64,000 nucleotides of DNA from Cliona cf. orientalis (lineage: Eukaryota > Porifera > Demospongiae > Clionaida > Clionaidae), in NCBI GenBank assembly GCA_963930775.1, contig OZ005706.1, forward strand, positions 6,440,428 through 6,504,427. The letters are read 5' to 3'. The notes below the pieces were generated by a model. The model was given only the letters and a program-made list of their open reading frames with translations. It ran no database searches and had not been told where the DNA came from. Below are positions 12,101 through 22,423 of the stretch, piece after piece; the first letter of the stretch is position 1, and each line of letters begins with the position of its first letter. The position numbers were made by a program, and so were the translations under genes.

Positions 12101-12777
12101 AGGAGAAAGAAAAGGCTCTTGATGAAGTGAAGAAACATTTCAAGAGAAAATTAGGTACGTCTATGATGACCATCATACACAAATCATACTTGTTAGTATT
12201 TATTATTGTATGCCCATGAATGCATGCATGCATGGAGTAAATAAACTTAATTACTGAACTTCTTAGTGCAAGGCATCTAATTCTGTTTTATTGCATTTTA
12301 TTGTATGTATGTGTCTGTATTGAAGTCTGGCTGCATGTGCTGGTGCGGTGCAGTATGGGTTACTACCTCAGTGAGTACATGTTTTGACTGTAGTGGTATA
12401 CTTGCGTATGTGTAAGTCATCTATCAGGCTGGGAATGATTGATCTGGACTGCTGTGTTTGTCCTTGGCATAACAACCTTCTTTTCTTTAACATCACCTAT
12501 CAGGAACGGTTAACTGGATAGCGGTATTGACCACTACGTGGCAACTTTTATATAGCTCTGCGGTTCTATAGTGCTCATAAAAAATAATATTTAGTGTATA
12601 CCTACACATACTTAATTTTGGGGGGATAACTGAATCACATCATATGCCTCCTGACCCTCCCTCCCTCTCTTTCTTTTTCTTTCTTCCTCCCCCCTCTCCA
12701 TTTATCTCTCTTCCCTCTTCCTCTTCCCCTCTCTCTCTCTATCTCTGTCCAAGTTTGTTTTCTCTTTTCCTTCGGTT

Positions 12778-12809
<32 letters not shown>

Positions 12810-15800
12810 TGGTAGCTAGAGGAGTTTGTTTGGGCCTGGCAAAAAGAGATAGTCTAGTGATAGCTTCAATGATGGTGGCATGCTACCTTTGTAGCTACAT
12901 GTATATGGCAGCTGTTTAATCACTATGATACATGTAGCTATTGTCTATTTCAGCTTCATATAGCTACACTTGTACTTCTCTAGTTGAGGTCTGACTGTGT
13001 TGTGTGTTGTTGAATCTGGTATTCTCCAACATACACATGTGTACCTAAATAACATATAGTAGGAAAATTTGGCAATTTGGCGAAGATCACCAATTTGAAA
13101 CTAAAGTTAACTATGTGTGCTTATGGCAGTAAGTATCCAGATCACCGAATTTAATGCTCACCAAAGTTACCCACTATAATAATACAGTAAACACTGTAAG
13201 TAGTATACCGTATTTATTTGAATAGTAGCCGCAGCTACTATTAATTTCAGCCTTGCTGGAGTGTGGCTACTAATCAAGGGCGGCTCTTATTTGAGGGTGG
13301 CTTTTATTACTTTGGAGTGACACCTCTTGGTGGCATTGACAGGGTAGACTCATTTTCAGGACTGATCTTCAAATATTCTAGCTATTATGGTTGAGAAATA
13401 AGTAGCAAAACCAAGCCAAGGATGTTTTTCTGCTGTGTTTTACCTCGAACTAATGATCGTTTGTGGCTTGCGATCGTGACCACACCCACTTAGTTGTGTT
13501 CGCGCATGCGTGCGGCTACTATTCGAGGGTGGCTACATATACTAATCGGGGTGCGGCTCCTATTCGAATAAATACGGTAGTTGTTTTTCAGTCTAACCTT
13601 AATGGACTCATTCACAAGTGGGAAATTATCGAGACTAATATCAAAATATTTATGGGTGTAACATTGTAAGTAAAGCACAGCTCAGTCTTACCACCTGCAG
13701 AGGAGATATTTATGTAAATATACATGTACCGTATTTCCTCGAAATCTCGCCGCACCTCGAAATCCCGCCGCCCTCGAAATGTCGCCGCATCTATCTGCCA
13801 TCTCGTCCCAATAAACGCCGCCCTCGAAATCTCGCCGCATGGTAAGGGGTCGACAGAAATTCCCGTATGCGCAGGGACATTTTACGTGCATACAACTAGG
13901 CTTATTATTGAAGCTATGTACGTGCGTGCGTATCGATCTCTGTAGACGCCGCCCTCGAAATCTAGCCGCCCTCGAATTGTCGCCGCACCAAACGGAGCCT
14001 TGAAATAAAATCTCGCGCGGCGAGATTTCGAGGAAATACGGTATCTGGAATTTGAATGAGGTCGTATGAAATTATTCCACCTGGGTCTAGTATTGCTCAG
14101 TGATAAGAGTGTCTACACACTGAAGCCAAGGGATCTACAGGATTTAAAATACTGAAGACACTGATATAAAATCCCAAAGGCGAAGCCTGAGGGTTTTGTC
14201 TGAAGTATTCTATAGACTGTAGATCCCATTGGCTGAATTAAGTGTCTAACTTGTTTAGACTCTAGCATGCTAGCTGTTGCTTAGCAACTTCTTGTATATT
14301 GTTGCCTAAAAAGCTAGCTCTCTAAGTAACATAGAACCCTTGTTTTTAACCAATCAAATCATAGTATTTGTGACAACTAGAGTCTAGTAGTAATCAGAAG
14401 GTTCTGTGTTCAAATCCCAGATTCCGGAATATCTGCCCTCTTACCCTTTTAAAATCTTTGCTTTGAACATGCTGTAGGTAATACTGTTCATAAATAAGAA
14501 AAATACACACACACAAGCTATAGCTAATACAAAGGATATCTTAAGTAAGCAGCATCCTTATAATCTGTGCTATCTTTCTTTATTCTATTAGAGCCCTCCC
14601 TGACCTTAGAGAACATCCTCAACGCCCTGGCTGAAGTGGAGGATTTCAGTAGAGTGTGTCCAATCCCATACTCAAAGGAGGAGGAGATGAAGCAGTTGTA
14701 CCCTGACCTCTCCCAGTACCAGTCAGCGCTCGTCCAGTTTTGGCTCGATGGGCATCCAGCTCCCTCATGGGAGCTGATCTGCGTTGGCCTGTACGAGGAA
14801 AGGGAGTATGAAATGCTCGAGAATGTACAAAACAAATACCTTAAAGGTAGTGTATAAGATGTGTAGTATGTGTGTGTTTCATGATATGAGTAAATTCTAC
14901 CTACACTAATCAGCAAAATACATGTACATGTGCAGAGAATTTCACATCCAATTAATAACAAACTCCTCAATGTGTTCGACAGCCTGTGATACCCTGTGCA
15001 TAAAATTTAATATTAATTCTCCTTGCATTCTGACCAATCAGATTACTCAACCCTATACCTATACAAGGTATTTATCAACTGTGGCATGTAATTGCTAGAT
15101 ATAATAGTGGGCAGAGTATTTGGAGTAATTTTTCTAATAGCCGTGTGGCTGTTTCACTGTTGCAAAATGGATCACCATTGTTGTAGTTGGTCAGAAAGAT
15201 ATTATAGTAGCTAGATGACGCTCATTTTAGAGTCTGAGAGCCTTGAAGGAAAGAAACCACTCCAAACATCAACGACTCTCACAGTCGCTTAATTATGGCT
15301 GTGTTCAACTATTCTTTATTAATAAACTTTCAAATTTGTACATGTAGCATATTAAGGCAACTGGAGAGGGTCACTACTGCAACACTGTTGGGTGCACTCT
15401 GTATGTACAATGTATACAAACTCCTTATTAAATGATTAACTAGAACTCTGTAGAGCACATACACCGAGCACATTGCGCAATCTAATTTACTTTCAGTGCA
15501 TGGCTATAATTTTGTGAACTTCAGAGAAATAATAGAAATGTTGCTTAGTTGTACTGGGGGTTCCGGTGACACTTGAAAAAGTGCTCTGTGCACCCAGACG
15601 TAGCCCAGACTAGGAACATATGAATTTCTATCTATATTTGTTATCAAGTATAAAAAATAATTAAATAAATTATTATTTTGTACCTCTCTCTCAGCAAGTA
15701 TAAAAAATAATTAAATAAATTGAAGGATGAAGTAGGGATGACAGGGTCAAAAAGTACACAAACAAGATTAGGGATAATCACATCCACTTAGTCTATACAT

Positions 15801-17815
15801 CCCTACGCTTGCTTTTTGAGTAATTAACTAACCGGTCAGTAATGCAACGATTAAAGCTGATTATCCCTATTATTATTGATTATCATTGATCCTATATTTG
15901 TTGTAACAATAGTAAGATAGCTATCTTACATTATGATTGGTTCCATAGGGCAGTCGCTATAGACATCACTAGTCTCGTGCCCAGACCCCACCCCCAAAAG
16001 GAGGAAAGGGTCTAGTACACATCGAGCGCTTTTGCTGACTTGGCATGTCTGAATTCTGTCGCACCAATCAGAGTCGTGCCATGTGGCTTACATATGATTA
16101 TCATGTGATACTGCGCCATAGTTCGCTAGTGCAGCTCGTGAGAGCGGTTGATGCGTTGCTATGCCAAAATGATGCGTTGTCATGACAGTCACATGACGAG
16201 CTGCATCCTGTGCGCCCAAGAAAGCACTCGATGTGTACCAGACCCTTTCCTCGCGTGCGTGGTGGGGTCTGGGAACGAGACTATAGATATCACGAGCATT
16301 ATTTAGAACATCAACAATCTTTACCAGTCACACGCTTGTGCGCATGAGCAGAAAGCACAATTATTGGTATGCATATGCATTGATGGGCACTGTCGATAGG
16401 CGTGGCTACAGTGGCCAACAAAAAGGCACTATTTGTGACACTCGTGGACCGTATCCCTTGATTTGACGCACACTGAATCCAATTTTTTGCCGAATTCGAT
16501 TGATTCGTTGTGATTACGAGTTGCTTAGACACCTACATGTGTGCATGTATATCTCGAGATATGGCGATTTTTGTGCTAATGACAACAACGACCACACGAC
16601 CGATTACCCTTTGCGCATGCGCGCGGGGTAATAATAGGCAATGCAATGTGATCTATGCTGTTTACATCCCAGATTGTACCTGCATGTGTGCGTGTATTAA
16701 TCAATTAAATTTGTAATTAGCTGTGACTAACCAAGTAGCTGATAATGTGACATACGCATGATGACTATTATCATATTTTCTCAAAGTCTCACTTCACTTC
16801 AACAAACTCCCAGCATCCTTGAAATGCCATGCTCAAAGTCTAAACTTTTGGCAGCATACGCATGCACCCATTATACATGTACGTGCATACAGAGTACAAT
16901 GTACTGTAGGTTCAATACTGAAGCTGAGTAGGCACATAAATTCTGATTTTTCTAGACGGTTGATTGCTAGACTAAGTGTTATGTACTTAAGAAATGCATG
17001 AGCTTAAGTTGTCCCTACTTTTGATATTCAGAGCTATTAAAGTAACAGATATACAAGTACATGTATACGTATGTACACATGCGTGCACTGGATAGCTAAA
17101 TTATCAGTATTTGTGAATTTTAATAGGTACTAGTGAGACGAGGAGGCAGTTGAAGATGGCAATGAAGAGAGGAAAGGGAAAGACAAGCAACACAAAGGTA
17201 TGTTACGACTGTCGGCATCATTATTATTATAATGATAGGGTAGTCAGGACTATTAGCTACAACCTTTGCACTGCAAAATTTGCTGTGTAATTATCATTGG
17301 ATCCATACTAAAGTTCTGTGGGAAATATAATGAAACAGCACTATATACATTGAACATGGAAGTCCATAATCTGTGTGCAGCTGCCATGCCCATTTTGTTA
17401 AAAAGTCTCCATAGCATGGTCACTGCCCAGCTGACTACTTCAAGCCATAACTCAATCAATATAGCATTCCTAGAAGCTATGAATCAGATTTTATGTGGTT
17501 CTCCGTGCCAAAGAATAGAATCACCTGGTGGCATACATCTCAGGTATATCATATCTAATGCACTGTGCTTGGATTCTCTTGAGGCATCACATAATCATTA
17601 TGTCCAGCTGCTATGTGTCTCACATATCACTGTGCACACTAAAACAAGGATTAAGGACTCGTACATCAATGTGGAGACCTTTCCAATTTATTTGAACTGC
17701 AACACTATTTGAGCCATTAATCAAACTGCTATCTTTTGAACATATTTCAGTCTCGTGAAGGGCCCATGCAATAATCCTTCCCCCCCCCCCAGTGTATGCA
17801 TTGCAAATAGACACC

Positions 17816-17848
<33 letters not shown>

Positions 17849-20460
17849 TCCTTCATATTAATTTTGTAATATTAAATTTTAATACTAACTTAAATTCCCT
17901 AGTTACAACTCAGTGTAAAGTCGGCAGTATTGCTATCTCAAATGTTGGTTACCCACTCATGCATGCATCAGCCTTCTTTACAAGAGTATGGTACATGTAG
18001 AGTTGGGATATGATTATATTTAAGCGTAAAACATATTAACTAAATAAATAGGTTGTGTTATTTGGTACGGCTGGATCTGGAAAGACGTGCACAAAGCACG
18101 TCGTTATAGAAGAAGATCCTCCTGACGAGTATACCAGCACTCCACTCGCTGTACGTCCAGTGAAAATCTATCGTGTCGACATCTCGCCATCTCAGTGGAA
18201 GAAGCTCAATCGAAAACAGCGAGATCTAGTGATCGCCAAAGCCTGCTCTGTATGTGATGCTGAAGAGTATGTGCAGCTCGTATATGATGAAGATGGTAAA
18301 CTGCAGCTACATGTACAAGCTGAAGCTGCTATCCAGTCCATTGTCAACCCACGTCCCGAGAAAGAGAGCTCTGCTAAACAGTCACCTCAAGATGATGGTG
18401 CTACTGATGCCAGCAAAGTTGTCTCCGTTGATGATGCCCCAAAGTCGAAAGGTGAATCCACCCATTCTGCTTCAACACTGGCCACCTATGATGGTCTCCT
18501 GTCCCGTATGCAAGAGTGCTCGATCGATGCATCTTTGGCCAACCACATTGTTGAAATCAAGAGAGTTCAGATATCAGATTGTGGTGGGCAGCCGCAGTTT
18601 CACGAGATACTACCGGTCTTTCTTAGGGGCACCAGCCTCTACTTATTTGTCTTCAAGCTCAACGAAGAGCTTTCTGCTTACCCGAAGGTGAAGTACTTCA
18701 CTGATGGGAAACCGATTTGCGATGCGTATCCACGCTCTGAAACGAATGAGCAAATCCTCGAGCACTGCCTTCGAGTGATACGTTCACAGAAAGCTAAAGC
18801 TGGTGCCAAGCCTCCTCGGATCATGATCGTTGGCACCCACAAGGATAAGATGGATGAATGTAAGAAAGAATCAATCGAAGATAAGGATCGGAAGCTCATC
18901 AAGTTGCTGCTACCCGAATTTGAAGATGAAATCGAGTATTTCTGCCTGCGACCAAAAAAAGTGGTATTCCCTCTTAACGCAAAAAATCCTGGTGACGATG
19001 AGAAGAAGATTGCTGCTGACATCAGAGAGCTAGTATCCACTAGGTGTGCTGCTGAAGCTGTTGAAATCCCTCTCCAGTGGCATGGATTGGAAGTTCTACT
19101 CGAAGACCTGGCCTCATCGCTGAAGAGAGATGTCATAAGCAAGGAAGAGTGCTTGGCTGCTGCTCAGGATCTGCACTTCGAAGACGATGCTGCTCTAGAT
19201 GCTGCCCTGGTGTACCTCGATCAGCTCAACCTTATCTTCTACTATCCCGATATCCTTCCTGGAGTTGTCTTTGCCAGTGCTCAGGTTCTTCTGGACAAGG
19301 TCACAGAGTTGGTGAGAGCCGTTCATGTGGTGAGGTATGGTGATTCATCAATGAGGCACAAGCTTCGTGATAAGATGTGGCAGAAATTTTGCGATTACGC
19401 ACTTGTCTCTGCCGAGTTCCTAGCCCAAGAAGAGTTTCAGCCTCGCTACATTTCTGGTCTATTCACTCACCATCACCTGACCCTTCTCTTCAAGAAGCTT
19501 CTCATCTTTGCTGATTTCAGTGACACTGAGCAGTTTGTACCAGCTCTTCTTCCACGGCTTCCAAAGGAGGAATTAGGCAAGCATCGAGTTAGCTGTGAAC
19601 CCTCAGCTGCTGCTGCTTCTCCCCTTGTGCTTACATTTCCCCAACATGGTGGTCCTCTTCTTGGAGTGTTCTGTGCCTCGGTAGTTGCCCTTCTTTCAGA
19701 TGAAAATTCCACTCCTTGCCCTTGGAAACTCAAGATGGATGAGGACGACAAGATAACACCCAGCTGTCTTTACCGCAACTGCGTCCAATTTACAATTCCC
19801 CGTCATCCTGGCACCATCACAATGATCGATTCGTTCGATTGCATCGAAGTGCACCTGCGAATGTCATCCCGAGCTAAAGCGAAGGTGAAGGATCTCCCAG
19901 GGCACTGTCGAATGATCCGTCTGAGCATCGTCAGGGCTATCCGCAAAGCAACCCTTGCCCTCAACTACGACTACAGCAAGCCTGAATTTGGATTTGGCTG
20001 CCCATGTGAGCAAGATGGATTCCATCTGGCAGCCATTGCAGCTAGCAAGGATCAGTGGATCTGCAGCAAGGACAGCGATGAATTCGATGATCTCGAGCAA
20101 AACCAACTGGTTTGGATCGACGAAGTTCAAGAAAAGCAAGAATCATCCGTATCTCTCGATTCTGCTCCCAAATTGCATCAGCTAGATCTACTTGAGTGCA
20201 GTGGCAAATCACTGAAGCTCATTCAACGCACTGCTTATAAATGGGAACAGATTGCCATTCGACTTTATTTCGAACATCACATGATTGAAAGCATCAGAAA
20301 AGATCACCCTCTGCAAACTGAGTCAGCTTGTCAATCTTTGCTGACCAGGTGGCTGAATGGAGAGGGTCGTCAACCGATATCTTGGTCGACCCTAATAACT
20401 GTGTTAGTCGAAGCCGATTTATCGTCAGTCGCCGAAGACTTGAAGAAATTCATCAAGTAA
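6139..20460 (+). CDS. Gene A: triple death-like domain / ROCO-like GTPase / death domain protein (1,099 aa)
   Basis: Exons: 6139-6223, 7715-7963, 11924-12154, 14592-14846, 17127-17197, 18052-20460. Phases agree and the total is 1,100 codons. A basic N-terminus ([12 protein letters not shown]) is followed by three death-fold-like repeats of ~80 residues, one per exon (about 30-111, 112-188, 189-273), each with a W/F-L...P..SW..L signature. A lysine-rich linker precedes the GTPase: P-loop GTAGSGKT at ~302-309, DCGGQ (G3) at ~473, GTHKD (G4) at ~558. A winged-helix COR-like stretch follows ([14 protein letters not shown]...[14 protein letters not shown]), and a clear C-terminal death domain (about 1013-1098) has [15 protein letters not shown]. 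No signal peptide or membrane segment is seen, so a cytosolic signalling switch is likely. ROCO/death-domain proteins act in apoptosis or innate immunity; the partners here are unknown. The exact family name is less certain than the architecture. Confidence 0.85.
8410..8626. mobile_element. TA-flanked MITE, gene A intron 2
   Basis: Inverted ends TACTGTATAGCCAGAAA / TTTCTGGCTAGTACGG surround AT-rich sequence with repeated GCGGTTTGG/CCGCCAA motifs. Gene B shows the empty site near 29860. Confidence 0.75.
8735..9201. mobile_element. TA-flanked MITE with iterated GCGCCTAATAACGAG motif, gene A intron 2
   Basis: The left end TACTGTATTTTCTCGCTATT and right end (inverted) TACCGTATTTTCTCGTTATT are nearly identical. 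Inside, the terminal motif recurs several times in both orientations (e.g. 8805-8832, 9086-9117, 9146-9188). The matching place in gene B, near 29998, is uninterrupted (GGCATGTC then AATTTCTTC). Confidence 0.85.
9617..9663. repeat. Short TAGTCTCG hairpin nested in the 1.75-kb element
   Basis: CTAGTCTCGTGCC... and its inverse ...GGGCACGAGACTA pair almost perfectly around a short CTGT loop. The ends resemble the foldback elements at 181-262 and 15970-16283. Confidence 0.7.
9900..9980. repeat. Near-perfect 80-bp hairpin
   Basis: Arms of about 40 bp starting GTGGGATGACAGTGGCTTC are inverted around AGCAGCT. It could be a minimal foldback element or a hairpin RNA source. No target duplication was recognised. 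Confidence 0.8.
10416..10844. mobile_element. TA-flanked MITE nested inside the 1.75-kb element
   Basis: Inverted ends TACTGTAGACTCTGGTTAAT and TACCGTAAACTCTGGTTATT are followed on both sides by AAGCGCATGCGC-like palindromes that also recur inside (10448, 10738, 10781). Its family is related to, but distinct from, the 8735-9201 element. Confidence 0.8.
11189..11513. mobile_element. Foldback element with ~140-bp arms, gene A intron 2
   Basis: The arm GCTTATAGTTAATTCTTATG... (11191 onward, through TTTCGCCCTTTGGGCTTC) is repeated in inverse up to 11513. The loop holds a short direct repeat (GAGTAGACCTCAACAAGACT, twice). CATACTAATAT flanks the region on both sides (about 11147 and 11512), compatible with a target duplication. 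Gene B lacks it. Confidence 0.8.
12780..12811. repeat. Poly-C tract after CT-rich stretch, gene A intron 3
   Basis: A pyrimidine-rich stretch (12650-12780) ends in a run of about 29 C. At the equivalent place gene B has G-runs and an inserted element (32306-32665). Confidence 0.85.
13057..13176. mobile_element. Palindromic TAGTAGG...CCACTA element, gene A intron 3
   Basis: This is a divergent member of the TAGCGG...CCGCTA family found in the kinase introns, with ACTTTGG/CCAAAGT near the ends and AAATTT inside. It is absent from gene B. Confidence 0.55.
13206..13579. mobile_element. TA-flanked MITE (GTAGCCGC family), gene A intron 3
   Basis: Inverted ends TACCGTATTTATTTGAATAG and TACCGTATTTATTCGAATAG are followed by AGCCGC motifs. 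GGCTACTATTCGAGG-like blocks recur inside. It is absent from gene B. Confidence 0.85.
13737..14043. mobile_element. TA-flanked MITE (CTCGAAATCTCGCCGC family), gene A intron 3
   Basis: Both ends read TACCGTATTTCCTCGAAATC inward. The motif CCTCGAAATCTCGCCGC and close variants repeat at least six times inside (13745-13850, 13944-14000). It is absent from gene B. Confidence 0.9.
14085..14430 (+). repeat. tRNA-like SINE split by an inverted-repeat insertion
   Basis: GCTCAGTGATAAGAGTG near 14095 resembles a pol III A box and D-arm. GTTCAAATCC at 14408-14417 is a perfect B box, preceded by an anticodon-arm-like stretch. They lie ~300 bases apart, much too far for one tRNA. Between them is a palindromic block (14133-14236, arms GCCAAGGGATCTACAG / CTGTAGATCCCATTGGC), suggesting insertion into a SINE. 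Confidence 0.45.
15970..16283. mobile_element. TAGTCTCG foldback element, gene A intron 4
   Basis: Terminal arms TAGTCTCGTGCCCAGACCCC are inverted at the right end (CGAGACTA). A second inverted pair lies inside (AAAGGGTCTAGTACACATCG and its inverse near 16222-16250). Flanks TAGACATCAC and TAGATATCAC look like a ~10-bp target duplication with one change. The 15430-16630 stretch is absent from gene B. Confidence 0.75.
17817..17850. repeat. (TAA)n microsatellite, gene A intron 5
   Basis: About eleven AAT repeats follow a short poly-C run. It is missing from the matching intron of gene B. Confidence 0.85.
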
Positions 20461-21648
20461 CACTGTGTGTTTTGTTCATTATATTAATTTTTTCCTTTTA
20501 TACTCAATAATTTTTGGTCATTATACGTCAATACTATCTATAGCTATTTGTGTGTGTGTGTGTGTGTGTGTGTTTGCAGTGATTTATGCCCTTACTCATG
20601 CAATTGATATTAACACTACTACATTATCCACCCCATTGCTCATATCATACATGCACAATGCATTATCTATAATCATACATTAGTGCATAATTATACTGTA
20701 ATGCACCATGCATTCATCACTAAAATTTAATATTTTGTTTATTGTAGTTTTCATTTCATAATAATTCTTGTAACTTGAACTTTCATCATGACAATGTCAT
20801 GTGTCATGTGTATACGGCTCTCATTGTCTATTGTGACAATTTCATACTCTTTCACTATCATATATACACTCACTGACAGTATATACAATAATAATATTAT
20901 AATTTTGCTTTATATCTATCAGTGACACTATATAATTCTCACCCCCTTTTCCATGTACACTGTTATACTCTATAGTCTACCGAGATGTTGCTTTATTTTT
21001 TCATAATTTCATAATTATGCCGACTTCATGGTCATTACAAAAAAATAACTACTGTGTGTGCGGTGATTTGTACCCTTACTCAATTAACTATAATAATAAT
21101 ATTATTACATCATCCATGTTATAATAATTGTACTCCCATGCACTGCATTACATTATTGTGATATCATTATCTTACACAATCTTTTGACACTCATGCACGC
21201 TATACATGTAAACCCCTTGCATATTACTTTGAAACAATAATGTATCATTTCTATTAATTTTCTATGTTACTAATTTGAATAAGAAGTTTATATTGTGTGA
21301 GGATAATATATAGATTACATGCCGGCGCCGGCAGCTGCACTGTAGGCAAATATTATATGTGACATGACCTACTATATAGGACATTAATTTTGGAGCCTAT
21401 TATTATAATAGAGATCTTGAGATCTGATAATGTCCAACTTACTTTTCTACAGAATCATGATGTAGCTAGCGACGTCGACGGTAGGCACAAGCAGAGTGCA
21501 TTGCACTACAGCTATACCGTACTGCAATAACTAATTTAGCAAGGCCTCAAGCTATAGCTATAGTACTGAGCATTTCAAGCCTGAAGTTATACTGCGACCA
21601 TTACCTAGCTATTCAATTGACGACCCTGTACCATCCAATCTCTCAGCA
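20461..21648. other. 3' flank of gene A and upstream region of copy 2
   Basis: No gene is seen. The first ~600 bases align with the 3' flank of gene B (41168-41760), including a (TG)n run at 20549-20572. From about 21120 the sequence aligns with the kinase-gene upstream regions of units 1 and 3, with a GCCGGCGCCGGC palindrome near 21321. The unit junction therefore lies near 21,100, with no inserted element at it. Confidence 0.6.
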
Positions 21649-22376
21649 ATGTAGCTGGACACGGGGTGCTTCTGGAGAGAGAAATCCAGGTATATATAGA
21701 TCTAAGACACAGTACCGACAGATCTGCATGAGTTAGTATGCATAACTGATTCAAAACTACTATGATAATATGACATGGCAGGAGGACACATCAGGGGCCC
21801 ACGCCCATCTGATAGGCATCCCCAAAGCACTGCTTCCCGCCAGACCCGGGATTCCTAGCAATGGAGACACCATCTTAGACTACTGGTGGACAGCTCTGAA
21901 GAGGTATTCAACCATTTAGCATTACGTTGTCACTGATACTTGATTGTTTTGACATTGAATGTCGTGATGTCATCATCTGATAATTTATCCCTAGCTCAAC
22001 TTTTCTCACATACACCTGCTAGCATGATAACACTAGTACTGTACATGTATGTGTGTGCATCAGCATAATTTAGTAGTATGTTTATTGAAAAGATCTTGGA
22101 GTTGACAGGGGACAATAATTTAAAAGTGATGTCATCATTATATCTCGGGGGAATTCCCTGGGCATTGCTTATCACTAATTTTTCGTAATTGTCGCTCTTT
22201 GACCACACAGTCTATACTATACCCTCCTCACCTAACTTGGAGCACGGTGCTTGAAGTCATTTCAAATAGACTATGACAATGTGTTAATTTCTATTTTCAG
22301 CCGTCAGCAGTTTAAAGAGGTGTACCTGGTGACAAATGCAGACAAGTGAGTCTGAGAGAGAGAGAGAGAAAGAGAC

Positions 22377-22423
<47 letters not shown>

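Noticed and set aside
14524..14970. 148-codon minus-strand frame
   Set aside because: Lies opposite death-domain exon 4 and is not kept in gene B over the same span.
17266..17712. 148-codon open frame in gene A intron 5
   Set aside because: The matching intron of gene B (37390-37840) has small indels and stops that break it, and no domain is recognised.
18678..19142. 154-codon minus-strand frame opposite the GTPase exon (also 39385-39849)
   Set aside because: Shadow of the strongly coding plus strand; conserved only because the GTPase exon is conserved.
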